Below are positions 50,817-60,076 of a stretch of 64,000 bases of DNA, piece by piece (within the stretch, counting starts at the first letter, position 1; the number at the start of each line of letters is the position of its first letter). The notes under the pieces are model-generated. The model was given only the letters and a program-made list of their open reading frames with translations, was not told where the DNA came from and did no database searches. The DNA comes from Rhodanobacter sp. AS-Z3 (GTDB lineage: Bacteria > Pseudomonadota > Gammaproteobacteria > Xanthomonadales > Rhodanobacteraceae). Position numbers and translations under genes: made by a program. The stretch spans positions 2,255,001 through 2,319,000 of the forward strand of contig NZ_CP119392.1 in NCBI RefSeq assembly GCF_029224025.1, written 5' to 3'.

Positions 50817-51380
50817 TCAGATCTTGCCGACCAGATCCAGCGAAGGAGCGAGGGTCTTCTCGCCCTCCTTCCACTTGGCCGGGCAAACTTCGTTCGGATG
50901 GCTGGCGACGTACTGTGCCGCCTTGACCTTGCGCAGCAGTTCGCTGGCGTCGCGGCCGATGCCGCCGGCGTTGATTTCGACGATCTGGATCTTGCCAGCC
51001 GGGTCGATCACGAAGGTGCCGCGATCAGCCAGGCCGACTTCCTCGATCATCACGCCGAAGTTGCGGCAGATCGTGCCGGTCGGGTCGCCGACCATGGTGT
51101 AGTTGATCTTCTTCACTGCGTCGGAGGTGTCGTGCCAGGCCTTGTGGGCGAAGTGCGTATCGGTCGAAACCGAGTAGATCTCCACACCCAGCTTCTGGAA
51201 TTCGGCGTAGTTGTCCGCCAGGTCCTCGAGCTCGGTCGGGCAGACGAAGGTGAAGTCGGCCGGGTAGAAGAACATCACCGACCACTTGCCTTTCAGATCG
51301 GCATCGGTCACCTGGATGAACTTGCCAGCCTTGAGCGCGTCGGCCTTGAACGGTTTCACTTCGGTATTGATCAGGGACAT
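50817..51380 (-). CDS. ahpC: Alkyl hydroperoxide reductase subunit C (peroxiredoxin)
   Basis: A typical two-cysteine peroxiredoxin of 187 residues that reduces H2O2, organic peroxides and peroxynitrite. The peroxidatic Cys is in [13 protein letters not shown] (about 47) and the resolving Cys in NEVCPAKW (about 166). The YF-type C-terminal element found in sensitive Prx is not evident; the chain ends SLDLVGKI. It is first gene of the ahpCF unit, with an OxyR-like site upstream. Confidence 0.97.
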   Translation of the reverse strand: MSLINTEVKPFKADALKAGKFIQVTDADLKGKWSVMFFYPADFTFVCPTELEDLADNYAEFQKLGVEIYSVSTDTHFAHKAWHDTSDAVKKINYTMVGDPTGTICRNFGVMIEEVGLADRGTFVIDPAGKIQIVEINAGGIGRDASELLRKVKAAQYVASHPNEVCPAKWKEGEKTLAPSLDLVGKI

Positions 51381-51445
51381 CGTCGTTTTTTCCCGTGGTG
51401 GTTGAGGACTGAAATGGATGCTACGGGCCAGCGCCTGATAAATCT

Positions 51446-51484
51446 AATTGATTGTTGGCATCGCAATGATTGAGTGTGGCTATC
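51446..51484 (-). promoter_or_regulatory. OxyR-like binding site upstream of ahpC
   Basis: On the minus strand ATAG-N7-CAAT-N7-ATGC-N7-CAAT is spaced exactly as the OxyR consensus ATAG-N7-CTAT-N7-ATAG-N7-CTAT (four tetramers at 11-base intervals). Matches are partial in tetramers 2-4. A plausible -10 (TAGATT) follows at 51441-51446. It is 66 bases or more before the ahpC start. Confidence 0.5.
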
Positions 51485-51557
51485 ATCTGGCCTATTCAGA
51501 TGTGCGGGCAGGCGGGGACGCTTCAAGCCTCCGCCGAGAACCTGCGCTCAATCCGGC

Positions 51558-52871
51558 TCAAGGCACCGACAAGCGCCCACGCAACTGATGATCGACCACC
51601 GTGGCGGTGACAATATCGCTGCCCACGTTCACCGTGGTGCGCATCATGTCCAGAATGCGGTCGACCCCGATGATGATGCCGATGCCTTCGGGTGGAATGC
51701 CGAACGTGGCCAGCAAGCCGGCAATCATCGGCAGCGAACCGCCCGGAATGCCGGCCACGGCCACCGCACTCAACACCGACAGCAGCATCAGGATGGCCTG
51801 ATGGCTCAGGGTCAGTTCCACGCCAAACGCTTGCGCTACAAACAGCACCACGCAGCCTTCAAACAGCGCGGTGCCACTCATGTTCATGGTGGCGCCCAAC
51901 GGCAGCACAAAGCCGGCCGTGCTCGGTGAAAGGTTCAGATCGTCACGGGCGACGGCCAGTGAAGCCGGCAGACAAGCACTGCTGGAGCTGGTCGAGAAGG
52001 CGGTGATCAGCAACGGGCGGATCTGCCGGAAGTAGGGCAGCGGCGAACGCTTGGCCAGAAAGCGCAGCCATAGCGACAGGGTGCCGAACAAATGCAGCGC
52101 CAGCGCCACGCTGCAACCGACCACGAACACCGACAAGGCCAGCAGCACATCCATGCCCACCTTGACGATCACGCTGTAAATCATCGCCGGCACGGCATAC
52201 GGCGCCAGTTGCAGCGCGAAGCCGACGATCTTGGTCATCAGGTCGGTAATCGTGTCCAGCGCCCTCTGCACGCGCTTGCGTTCCTTCTCGCGCAACTGGG
52301 TAGCCGCGGCACCCACCAGGATCGCGAACAGGATCAGCGGCAACACGTCGCCGAGCGCATCGCGGCTGGGACCAGCCACCGCGCCGAGCAGGTTGCGCGG
52401 CATGAACATCTCCACCAGCGTGCCGAAACTCATCTTCGGCTGGGCGGCCTTGCGGTCGATCGACTGCTGCGCGCTGCTGCCGTATTCCTGCATCAGCTGG
52501 GTACGCGCCTGCTCATCCAGATGATGGCCCGGCTGTACCGTATTCATCATCACCAGACCTATCGTCACCGCGATGAGCATATTGGCGAAGAACAACAAGA
52601 ACGTTCGCCCTGCCAGCGGGCCGAGGCGATCCAGTCGACCCAGTTGTGCCACGCCGGATGCCAGCGAAGTGAATACCAGCGGGATCACCACGAAGAACAG
52701 CATGCGCAGGAAGATCTGCCCGAGCGGATCGAACACCGCGACGGAAATCTTTTGCATCAGTGCCAGCGTGGCTGGGTGCCATTGACCGATGCCCAGCGTG
52801 GCCACGGCAGCTACCACGCCGATGACCAGGCCCCAGAGGATACGTTTTGCCAGCGGAGTTGATGTGCTCAT
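51558..52871 (-). CDS. Dicarboxylate/amino acid:cation symporter (DAACS family)
   Basis: An inner-membrane Na+- or H+-coupled symporter of 437 residues for glutamate, aspartate or C4-dicarboxylates. Signature elements are FLRMLFFVVIPLVFTSLASG, the serine-rich hairpin TAFSTSSSSACLPASLAV, PLGATMNMSGTALFEG, AVAVAGIPGGSLPMIAGLLA and the substrate-binding IGVDRILDMMRTTVNVGSD. The start at 52871 (MSTSTPLAKRIL) is preferred; codons upstream overlap the prpB promoter zone. It is divergent from prpB. The exact substrate is not determinable. Confidence 0.92.
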   Translation of the reverse strand: MSTSTPLAKRILWGLVIGVVAAVATLGIGQWHPATLALMQKISVAVFDPLGQIFLRMLFFVVIPLVFTSLASGVAQLGRLDRLGPLAGRTFLLFFANMLIAVTIGLVMMNTVQPGHHLDEQARTQLMQEYGSSAQQSIDRKAAQPKMSFGTLVEMFMPRNLLGAVAGPSRDALGDVLPLILFAILVGAAATQLREKERKRVQRALDTITDLMTKIVGFALQLAPYAVPAMIYSVIVKVGMDVLLALSVFVVGCSVALALHLFGTLSLWLRFLAKRSPLPYFRQIRPLLITAFSTSSSSACLPASLAVARDDLNLSPSTAGFVLPLGATMNMSGTALFEGCVVLFVAQAFGVELTLSHQAILMLLSVLSAVAVAGIPGGSLPMIAGLLATFGIPPEGIGIIIGVDRILDMMRTTVNVGSDIVTATVVDHQLRGRLSVP

Positions 52872-53023
52872 TGGGCTGAATGTACGGTGCCGGGCACAGT
52901 TCGTCACGCAGGATCTTGCGAAGTTATTCTGCGCGAGGTCGGCGTGGCGCGCCGCGACTGGCCTAAGGTCCATTACGGTAATCGGGTCGGCTCGGCTAAA
53001 CTGAATGCTTTTACGGAGTCGAC

Positions 53024-53908
53024 ATGACACAGCCAGCATCCCCGGGCGCACGCTTCCGTGCTGAACTTTCCGCCGAGCAGCCGCTGCAGGTCATGGGTGC
53101 GATCACCGCCTATGCCGGCATGATGGCCAGGCGGGTGGGTTACAAGGCGCTGTATCTGTCTGGCGGCGGAGTCGCCGCGAACTCACTCGGCATGCCGGAT
53201 CTCGGCATCAGCACGATGGAAGATGTGCTCATCGACGCGCGTCGCATTGTCGACGCCACCGGCTTGCCGTTGCTGGTCGATATCGATACCGGCTGGGGTG
53301 GGGCATTCAATATCGCGCGCACGATCCGCTCGTTCGAGCGCGTCGGCGTGGCCGCCGTGCATATGGAGGATCAGGTCGGCCAGAAACGCTGCGGTCACCG
53401 TCCGGGCAAGGAAGTGGTGAGCAAGGGCGAGATGATCGACCGGGTCAAAGCCGCTGTCGATGCGCGGGTTGATCCGGGTTTCGTGATCATGGCGCGGACG
53501 GACGCTGCAGCAGTTGAAGGTGTTGATTCCGCCATCGAGCGTGCGTGCGCCTATGTCGAGGCGGGTGCGGACATGATCTTCCCCGAGGCGATGAAGACGC
53601 TGGAGGATTACCGCAAGTTCAAGGCCGCAGTGAAGGTGCCGATTCTTGCCAACCTCACCGAATTCGGCTCTACCCCGTTTTTCACCACCGATGATCTGCG
53701 CGACGCCGGCGTGGACATTGCGCTGTACTGCTGCGGTGCCTATCGCGCGATGAACAAGGCTGCGCTCAACTTCTACGAAACCGTGCGTCGCGAAGGCACC
53801 CAGAAAAATATCATCGACACCTTGCAGACGCGCGAAGAGTTGTATGACTTCCTTGGTTATCACACCTACGAGGACAAGCTGGACGCGCTGTTTTCACACA
53901 AAGGCTGA
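53024..53908 (+). CDS. prpB: 2-methylisocitrate lyase PrpB
   Basis: PrpB splits 2-methylisocitrate to pyruvate and succinate, the last step of the methylcitrate cycle for propionyl-CoA. It belongs to the isocitrate lyase/PEP mutase superfamily. The 294 residues match the usual length. Diagnostic are the metal site VDIDTGWGG, the catalytic [12 protein letters not shown] loop and [19 protein letters not shown]. It is followed by prpC after 73 bases. SD ACGGAG precedes the ATG. Confidence 0.96.
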   Translation: MTQPASPGARFRAELSAEQPLQVMGAITAYAGMMARRVGYKALYLSGGGVAANSLGMPDLGISTMEDVLIDARRIVDATGLPLLVDIDTGWGGAFNIARTIRSFERVGVAAVHMEDQVGQKRCGHRPGKEVVSKGEMIDRVKAAVDARVDPGFVIMARTDAAAVEGVDSAIERACAYVEAGADMIFPEAMKTLEDYRKFKAAVKVPILANLTEFGSTPFFTTDDLRDAGVDIALYCCGAYRAMNKAALNFYETVRREGTQKNIIDTLQTREELYDFLGYHTYEDKLDALFSHKG

Positions 53909-53916
53909 CCGCAATT

Positions 53917-53944
53917 CGCAGGAGCCCGCAAGCGTGCTCCTCCG
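53917..53944. repeat. REP-like palindrome in the prpB-prpC spacer
   Basis: GGAGC-C-CGC-AA-GCG-T-GCTCC (53921-53940): an interrupted palindrome with the GCAGGAGCCCGC edge also seen at 6575-6600. It could influence the relative amounts of PrpB and PrpC. Confidence 0.5.
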
Positions 53945-53981
53945 GAAATAGAAAGCACCATTCCGCACCCTGGAGATTCCG

Positions 53982-55127
53982 ATGAGCGAACAAACCCTTC
54001 CCAAGGCCAAGAAATCCGTTGCCTTGTCCGGTGTGGCCGCAGGCAATACCGCGCTGTGTACGGTCGGCCGCAGCGGCAACGATCTGCACTATCGCGGTTA
54101 CGACATCCATGACCTGGCCGCCAAGGGCTGTTTCGAGGAAGTAGCCTATCTGCTGGTGCACGGCATGCTGCCGAACTGGACCGAACTGCAGAATTACAAA
54201 GCCAAGCTGAAGCGCCTTCGCGGCTTGCCGGCGCCGGTCAAGGCTGCGATGGAACTGCTTCCCGCTGCCACCCACCCGATGGACGTGCTGCGCACTGGCT
54301 GTTCAGTGCTAGGTACCGTGTTGCCGGAAAAGGACGATCACAATGTCACCGGCGCGCGAGATATTGCCGATCGCCTGATGGCCAGTTTCGGCTCCATGCT
54401 GTTGTATTGGTACCACTTCAGCCACAACGGCAAACGCGTCGAGACCGAAACCGAGGACGACTCGATTGCCGGGCACTTTCTGCACTTGCTGCACGGTCAC
54501 AAGCCCAGTGACCTGCACGCGCACGCACTGGACAAGTCGCTGGTGTTGTATGCCGAGCACGAGTTCAACGCTTCAACCTTCAGCGCCCGTGTCATCGCCG
54601 GCACCGGCTCGGACATGTACTCGGCGATCACCGGCGCCATCGGCGCGCTGCGCGGACCGAAGCACGGTGGTGCGAACGAAGTGGCGATGGAAATCATCGC
54701 GCGCTATCGCAACGCCAATGATGCCGAGAGCGACATTCGTGCCCGCGTCGAGCGCAAGGAAATCATCATTGGGTTCGGCCACCCCGTCTATACGGTGTCC
54801 GACCCGCGCAACGAGATCATCAAGGAAGTATCGCGCAAGCTGTGCACCGACGGCGGCAATCCGAACTTGTTCGATGTTTCCGAGCGTATCGAGAAGGTGA
54901 TGGGAGAAGTCAAGAAGATGTTCCCGAACCTGGACTGGTTCTCGGCCAGCGCGTACCACATGATGGGCGTGCCCACCGCAATGTTCACGCCGCTGTTCGT
55001 GATCGCGCGCACCTCCGGCTGGAGTGCGCACGTGATTGAGCAGCGTCAGGACGGCAAGATCATTCGTCCCAGCGCCAACTACACCGGGCCGGAAGATCAG
55101 GCCTACGTGCCGATCGACAAGCGCTGA
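53982..55127 (+). CDS. prpC: 2-methylcitrate synthase PrpC
   Basis: PrpC condenses propionyl-CoA with oxaloacetate to 2-methylcitrate. The 381 residues have the short, citrate-synthase-like form typical of PrpC rather than GltA. Visible are the N-terminal [20 protein letters not shown] and [12 protein letters not shown]. The catalytic histidines are in the [15 protein letters not shown] and [13 protein letters not shown] segments, with the Asp region [19 protein letters not shown]. It directly follows prpB. No acnD or prpF follows; the gene converges on terC. Confidence 0.95.
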   Translation: MSEQTLPKAKKSVALSGVAAGNTALCTVGRSGNDLHYRGYDIHDLAAKGCFEEVAYLLVHGMLPNWTELQNYKAKLKRLRGLPAPVKAAMELLPAATHPMDVLRTGCSVLGTVLPEKDDHNVTGARDIADRLMASFGSMLLYWYHFSHNGKRVETETEDDSIAGHFLHLLHGHKPSDLHAHALDKSLVLYAEHEFNASTFSARVIAGTGSDMYSAITGAIGALRGPKHGGANEVAMEIIARYRNANDAESDIRARVERKEIIIGFGHPVYTVSDPRNEIIKEVSRKLCTDGGNPNLFDVSERIEKVMGEVKKMFPNLDWFSASAYHMMGVPTAMFTPLFVIARTSGWSAHVIEQRQDGKIIRPSANYTGPEDQAYVPIDKR

Positions 55128-55137
55128 GTCCGGCAAT

Positions 55138-55168
55138 GATGAATCCGGAGAAACGCTCCGGATTCATC
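55138..55168. terminator. Hairpin between prpC and terC
   Basis: GATGAATCCGGAG (55138-55150), loop AAACG, CTCCGGATTCATC (55156-55168): a 13-bp perfect stem between convergent genes, lacking a strong U-tract. Confidence 0.75.
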
Positions 55169-55181
55169 GGATGCCAGCGGC

Positions 55182-55862
55182 TTACTGTCCGGCACGACTC
55201 TTGCGCCGATGGACAAGCCAAGCGCCACCGCAGATACCTGCCACAGCGAGTGCATCCAGTGCGTAGGGAGCCCAGAAGTGCGCGTCGAACCACGCGCTGA
55301 CCAGGTGGTCATGACTGATCATGCGGCCGGCAGTGATCGCGATGGCTGCGGCGCCGATATACATGATGATGGGATAGCGATCGATCAATTTCAGGATCAA
55401 CGTCGAGCCCCATACCACCAGCGGCACGCTGATCAACAGCCCCAGGATGATCAGCAACAGGTGACCCTTGGACGCGCCGGCGATGGCCAGCACGTTGTCC
55501 AGACCCATCAGCGCATCGGCGGCGATAATCGTGCGCAATGCTCCCCAGAACGTGTTGCCGGCCTTGATGTGCGGGCCGTGTTCGTCGCCCTGGTTCAGTA
55601 ATTTCCAGCCGATCGGGAGTAGCAGCAAGCCGCCGGCCAGCATCAAGCCGGGAATTTCCAACAGGTAGACGACAACCGCGGTCAGTGCAAAGCGGATCGC
55701 GATGGCACCGAACGTGCCCCAGAAAATGGCCTTCTTCTGCAGTTCTTTTGGCAACCGACTGGCGGCCATCGCAATCACGATGGCATTGTCGCCGGCCAGC
55801 ACGAGGTCGAGCAGGATGATGGCCAGCAGGCCGGAGAGAAAGTTGGGAGACGTGAAATCCAT
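55182..55862 (-). CDS. TerC/YjbE-family membrane protein, probable Mn2+ exporter
   Basis: A 226-residue inner-membrane protein with about seven membrane segments. TerC-family acidic motifs lie in the membrane: LLDLVLAGDNAIVIAMA and ADALMGLDNVLAIAGA, with GAAAIAITAGRMI near the end. Members of this family export manganese, notably to metallate secreted proteins or prevent toxicity. Start 55862 has SD AAGGAATG; an in-frame extension to 56081 is not coding but is the riboswitch leader. That riboswitch is direct support for a manganese role. Confidence 0.93.
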   Translation of the reverse strand: MDFTSPNFLSGLLAIILLDLVLAGDNAIVIAMAASRLPKELQKKAIFWGTFGAIAIRFALTAVVVYLLEIPGLMLAGGLLLLPIGWKLLNQGDEHGPHIKAGNTFWGALRTIIAADALMGLDNVLAIAGASKGHLLLIILGLLISVPLVVWGSTLILKLIDRYPIIMYIGAAAIAITAGRMISHDHLVSAWFDAHFWAPYALDALAVAGICGGAWLVHRRKSRAGQ

Positions 55863-55917
55863 CGGACATTCCTTGCGCGTCGGACAATGCAGCAGCCACG
55901 GACGCGCGCGGCCCGTA

Positions 55918-56035
55918 ACTACCGCAAAAGTCTCGTTCGCAGGATGACTGCTGGACGACCGGAGCGAAGCCTCGCTCGTGTTGACGATCGTCACACCGGG
56001 CAGAAGAACTGCCGCGTGAACTACTCCCTTTTGGG
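55918..56035 (-). ncRNA. yybP-ykoY (manganese) riboswitch
   Basis: The leader of the TerC gene on the minus strand contains the yybP-ykoY hallmarks in order. AAAGGGAGTAG (GGGAGTAG at 56021-56028) is followed by a stem (GGCAG-TTCTT-CTGCC), then CGTCAACAC (55978-55986), a short hairpin GAGCGA/TCGCTC (55962-55977) and GAGACTTTTGCGG (about 55922-55934). These elements build the two loops that bind Mn2+. About 55 bases then separate it from the start codon. Recognition is by eye; boundaries are approximate. Confidence 0.85.
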
Positions 56036-56159
56036 ATGGTGTTGCAGCGTCGATTCTGCGGTTCGCGGCATGGTGCGTCAAGCGCAGTCATGACGATCGG
56101 ACAAGGGTCTGGGTTGCGCCACTCGTGGTGAAGACGCTGGACAGGATGGGAGGGTACTG

Positions 56160-58247
56160 ATGCAATTGCGTCGCATGAATAGTCTCCCAACGTTTTCGAC
56201 CCGTTCTTCGGCCAGTGTTTTCTCCGTTTTGATGGGAATTTTTGCCCGGATATGGACGTTTATCGGCTTGTCGCTGGTGGTTCTGGGAATCGCGCGCGTG
56301 GCCATGTGGTTCGGTTACGCGGGAGCGGCGCGTTTGCCGGGCTGGTCGGTGTTGCTGCCGGAACTGGCCCGTGGCGCGCGTTACGACGCTGCCGTGGCGG
56401 GGGGCTGGGCTTGTGTCGTGCTGGTATTCAGCTTGCCCTTGCTGCTCCTGCCTGCGCGAGTGCGTGGCGCGGTGGCAAAAGTGGGGAGCGTCCTGCTGCT
56501 GGTGTTGCTGCTGTTGTTCGGGCTGCTGTCCGCCTGCGAGTTCTATTACTACGGCTTCTACCACTCGCGCTTTGACCCGGTGGTATTCGGCTTGTTCGAG
56601 GACGATACCTCGGCGGTAGCGGTGACGATCTGGCACGCGTATCCGGTGATGTGGGGGCTGCTGGGGCTGCTGCTTTCCGCAGTGCTTCTGTACTGGATAT
56701 TCAAGCGTGGCACGCGATGGATCACGGGTCGCCTTTCTGTGACATCGCCTTGGGCGCGGGTGCTGCTGATCGTCGGGCAGTTGCTGTTGCTGGCGTTGAT
56801 CACGCGCGGCAGCCTGGGCACGTTTCCGTTGATTCGTCAGGACGTGGTGTTTTCGCCTGATCCGTTCGATAACCAACTGGTTTTGAATGCGCCCCTGACG
56901 CTGTACAAGGCGGTGAGGGTGCGTGAGCGCGAAATTGATATTGGCAGTGACCCGCAGATACGCCTGCATGAGTTGGGTTTTCGCAGTCCGAAGGATGCAG
57001 CTGCCGCTCTCGGTCTGGCTGGTGGCGGCGACGATCAGATTGCCAGCCAGTTATTCGCTACAGTGCCGGGTGCGGCATCGGGAACAAGGCCGAACGTGGT
57101 GCTGGCCTTGCTGGAGTCATTCGGATTCGACGTACTGCACGTGGACGGTCCGGACAACGACATGCTCGGGCGACTGCGACCGCATCTGGCGCACGATTAC
57201 CTGTTCACCAATTTCATCACCGGCCAGAACGGCACGCATCCGGAGCTGGAAAACCTGCTGCTGGGTTCGTCGATCACGCCGCTGACGTTGGGTAATGCAG
57301 GCCGGATCGCGCTGTCCACGTCTGCTGCCATTCCGTTTCGGCAAGCCGGCTATCGCACAGTGTTTGTTTATGGCGGTGGCGCCGACTGGCGCAATATCGG
57401 CAAGGTGTTCAAGCGGCAGGGTTTTGAAGAAATCTACGATCAGGCCGACATACGAGCGCGTTACCCTCAGGCCGGCAGCAGCGCATGGGGCGTTTACGAC
57501 GAGTACCTGTTCCGCTTTGCGCGCGACATCCTGGACAAGGCGGAAGCGCAGCACGTGCCGGTCTTCCTGTTCGTTCTGACGACGACGAATCATCCGCCTT
57601 ACACACTGGACACACCTCACGCGAAGTTGCCAATCAACCCGGCGCTACTGGGTACGCGAGGCAACCCCGACATGGCATTGCGTCGTCGAATCCTGACCAC
57701 GTATCAGTATCAGGCCGATCAGTTTGGAGCGTTTCTCGATGGCATCGAGGCGAGTCCGTTGGCAGCAGACACCATCGTTGCGGGGGCGGGGGACCACAAC
57801 TTGCGTGACCACTATCGTTACGCGCTACCGGCGGAACAGCCGGATGTCGACAGGGTGGTGGGTTTCTTCCGGTTGCCGCCGGCATTGCGACCAGAGCATG
57901 TCGATACTGCGCGCTTTGCCGGGCATGAGGACATGCTGCCCACCTTGGTCAACCTGGCCATTCCGGGCGGACGCTATTTCAATACCGGTGTGAACTTGTT
58001 CGGGCCACCGACGGCCGATGATCATGGTCTGGCGATGTTCCAGCGTGTCTACCTCCCGCAAGGTGTGGCGTTCGGGCTGGGCCATCCCCAGTGGCATCCG
58101 TGGACGGTGCCCTATACCCGCATTGCGGCCCAGGGCGAACCGGTGCCAGCGGCCGAAGCGCCGGTACTTCGCAAGGTTGCGGCCGGCGTGGCTCTGCGTG
58201 ACTGGTATATACGAACGCAGGTGCTCGACGCGCGCAAGCCCCACTGA
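56160..58247 (+). CDS. LTA synthase-family (alkaline phosphatase fold) membrane protein
   Basis: A 695-residue inner-membrane protein. It has about five N-terminal membrane segments (to about residue 220) and a periplasmic alkaline-phosphatase/sulfatase-fold domain. Visible are NVVLALLESFGFDVLHVDGP, the probable nucleophile Thr in FTNFITGQNGTHPELENLLL, VFVYGGGADWRNIGKVFKRQ and the metal-site pair VAGAGDHNLRDH. Gram-negative members usually transfer phosphoglycerol or phosphoethanolamine to periplasmic glucans or lipids; the substrate here is unknown. These enzymes are often Mn2+-dependent, which is notable beside the Mn-regulated terC gene. SD GGGAGGGT gives a firm start. Confidence 0.88.
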   Translation: MQLRRMNSLPTFSTRSSASVFSVLMGIFARIWTFIGLSLVVLGIARVAMWFGYAGAARLPGWSVLLPELARGARYDAAVAGGWACVVLVFSLPLLLLPARVRGAVAKVGSVLLLVLLLLFGLLSACEFYYYGFYHSRFDPVVFGLFEDDTSAVAVTIWHAYPVMWGLLGLLLSAVLLYWIFKRGTRWITGRLSVTSPWARVLLIVGQLLLLALITRGSLGTFPLIRQDVVFSPDPFDNQLVLNAPLTLYKAVRVREREIDIGSDPQIRLHELGFRSPKDAAAALGLAGGGDDQIASQLFATVPGAASGTRPNVVLALLESFGFDVLHVDGPDNDMLGRLRPHLAHDYLFTNFITGQNGTHPELENLLLGSSITPLTLGNAGRIALSTSAAIPFRQAGYRTVFVYGGGADWRNIGKVFKRQGFEEIYDQADIRARYPQAGSSAWGVYDEYLFRFARDILDKAEAQHVPVFLFVLTTTNHPPYTLDTPHAKLPINPALLGTRGNPDMALRRRILTTYQYQADQFGAFLDGIEASPLAADTIVAGAGDHNLRDHYRYALPAEQPDVDRVVGFFRLPPALRPEHVDTARFAGHEDMLPTLVNLAIPGGRYFNTGVNLFGPPTADDHGLAMFQRVYLPQGVAFGLGHPQWHPWTVPYTRIAAQGEPVPAAEAPVLRKVAAGVALRDWYIRTQVLDARKPH

Positions 58248-58293
58248 CGCTTACCAGCGTGAAAGGTTAAAATCGCGGTTTTATCCAGCGAGA

Positions 58294-59751
58294 ATGACCA
58301 TGAGCGCACACGACATCCGTTCCGCCGTCCGTCCCGATCCCGATCAGCCGTTGGTTGATATCGCCAACTATGTGGTGGATTACAAGGTCGATTCCCGCGA
58401 GGCCTACGATACTGCGCGCTACATGTTGCTGGATTCACTGGGTACCTCGATGCTGGCGATGAAGTTCCCTGAATGCGTCAAGCATCTGGGGCCGCTGGTG
58501 CCAGGTGCCACCCTGCCGGGTGGTGCCCGCGTGCCAGGTACCAGCCATGAGCTGGACCCGGTGCAGGCCGCGTTCGCCATCGGCACACAAATTCGCTGGC
58601 TCGACTTCAATGACACTTGGCTGGCTGCCGAGTGGGGCCATCCTTCGGACAACCTGGGCAGCATTCTTGCGGTGGGTGACTATTTGAGCCGCAAGGCGGA
58701 GCGTGAGGGTGGCCAGCCGCTGACCGTGCGCGACGTGCTGGGTTATGCGATCAAGGCTCACGAAATCCAGGGCTGCTACGCGCTATTGAACAGCTTCAAT
58801 CGCGTTGGGCAGGATCACGTGATTCTGGTGCGGCTGGCGTCTACCGCCGTGGCTACCGCCATGCTGGGGGGTGACAAGGAGCAGATCACCACGGCTGTGT
58901 CGCACAGTTGGATCGACAACGGCGCGCTGCGAACCTACCGTCATGCGCCAAACACCGGCCCGCGCAAGAGCTGGGCGGCGGGTGATGCCTGCCGGCGTGC
59001 GGTGACTCACGCAATCAACGCGGTCTACCGCGGCGTGGTGGGTTATCCCTCTGCGTTGAGCGCCAAGACCTGGGGCTTCTATGACGTTGCCTTCGGTGGC
59101 AAGCCGTTTGAGTTCGAGCGCCCGTTCGGCAGCTACGTGATGGAAAACGTGTTGTTGAAGATCAGCTTCCCGGCAGAATTCCATGCGCAGACGGCGGTGG
59201 AATGCGCCATGCAGCTGCATGCTCAGGTTGCCGGCAAGCTCGACCAGATCGAGCGCATCGCCATCGAGACCCAGGAAGCCGGTTGCCGCATCATCGACAA
59301 GACCGGCCCGTTGGCGAATTACGCCGATCGCGACCATTGCATCCAGTACATGGTGGCGGTGCCGCTGATCTTCGGTCGCCTGGTGGCGGATGACTACAAC
59401 GATGACGTGGCGGCTGATCCGCGCATCGACGCGCTGCGCGAGAAGATGACGGTGGTTGAAAATCCGCAGTTCACTCGTGATTATTTCGATCCCGCCAAGC
59501 GCTATATCGGCAATTCCGTGCAGGTTTTCTTCAAGGACGGCAGCAGCACGGACAAGGTCTCCATTGATTTCCCGATCGGCCATCGCAAGCGCCGTGCCGA
59601 AGGCATTCCGGTGTTGCTGCAGAAATTCGAAGCGGCCATGCGCGGACACCTGCCGGCGCACAAGGTCAAGGCCATCATGGCAGCGACCAAAGACCCGGCG
59701 CAGTTGGACGCGATGCCGTTACATCAGTTCCTCGGCCTCTTCACACTGTAA
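58294..59751 (+). CDS. prpD: 2-methylcitrate dehydratase PrpD
   Basis: PrpD dehydrates 2-methylcitrate to 2-methyl-cis-aconitate. The protein has 485 residues in the MmgE/PrpD family and carries LLDSLGTSMLAM, FNDTWLAAEWGHPSDNLGSI, GYAIKAHEIQGCYALLNSFN, NTGPRKSWAAGDACRRAVTH, FPAEFHAQTAVE and YADRDHCIQYMVAVPLIFG. It is cofactor-free, needing an aconitase for the next hydration. It lies 3.2 kb from prpC, separated by terC and the LTA-synthase-like gene, yet on the same strand. ATGs at 58294 and 58300 are both possible. Confidence 0.95.
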   Translation: MTMSAHDIRSAVRPDPDQPLVDIANYVVDYKVDSREAYDTARYMLLDSLGTSMLAMKFPECVKHLGPLVPGATLPGGARVPGTSHELDPVQAAFAIGTQIRWLDFNDTWLAAEWGHPSDNLGSILAVGDYLSRKAEREGGQPLTVRDVLGYAIKAHEIQGCYALLNSFNRVGQDHVILVRLASTAVATAMLGGDKEQITTAVSHSWIDNGALRTYRHAPNTGPRKSWAAGDACRRAVTHAINAVYRGVVGYPSALSAKTWGFYDVAFGGKPFEFERPFGSYVMENVLLKISFPAEFHAQTAVECAMQLHAQVAGKLDQIERIAIETQEAGCRIIDKTGPLANYADRDHCIQYMVAVPLIFGRLVADDYNDDVAADPRIDALREKMTVVENPQFTRDYFDPAKRYIGNSVQVFFKDGSSTDKVSIDFPIGHRKRRAEGIPVLLQKFEAAMRGHLPAHKVKAIMAATKDPAQLDAMPLHQFLGLFTL

Positions 59752-59940
59752 AGACGATGTGAGTGAGACCTTAAGGCGGGCTCGGACGCAGTGAACACCG
59801 TCCATTTCGTCCGTGCCGCTGGTTTGCCGTTGAATTTGCCGAGTAGTTCATTCGAAAAGCTCAAGAAAACGGTGTTCCTGAATGAAACCTCACCGAAAAT
59901 CGCGGTAAAGGTTATTAATCCGAGAACCACTTAACATTTT

Positions 59941-59949
59941 TGCTACAAT
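59941..59949 (+). promoter_or_regulatory. Extended -10 promoter of the ompA-like gene
   Basis: TGC-TACAAT (59941-59949) is an extended -10 element; no good -35 is visible. It would give a leader of about 120 bases. The rest of the 325-base spacer 59752-60076 is relatively AT-rich and shows no gene or clear hairpin. Confidence 0.5.
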
Positions 59950-60076
59950 CTCAGCCGCTTGTCGCATAAACGCCAAGCAGGGGCTAAATGGGCTCTGAGT
60001 GACGTAGTTCAGTTCCATACGCGACTCCGGTTGGAATTGAACGGACGCGAAAATCAAATAATTGAGGAGACACCTG

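Noticed and set aside
55863..56081. N-terminal extension of the TerC protein
   Set aside because: The sequence matches yybP-ykoY riboswitch motifs. TerC proteins begin at the ATG with SD at 55862.
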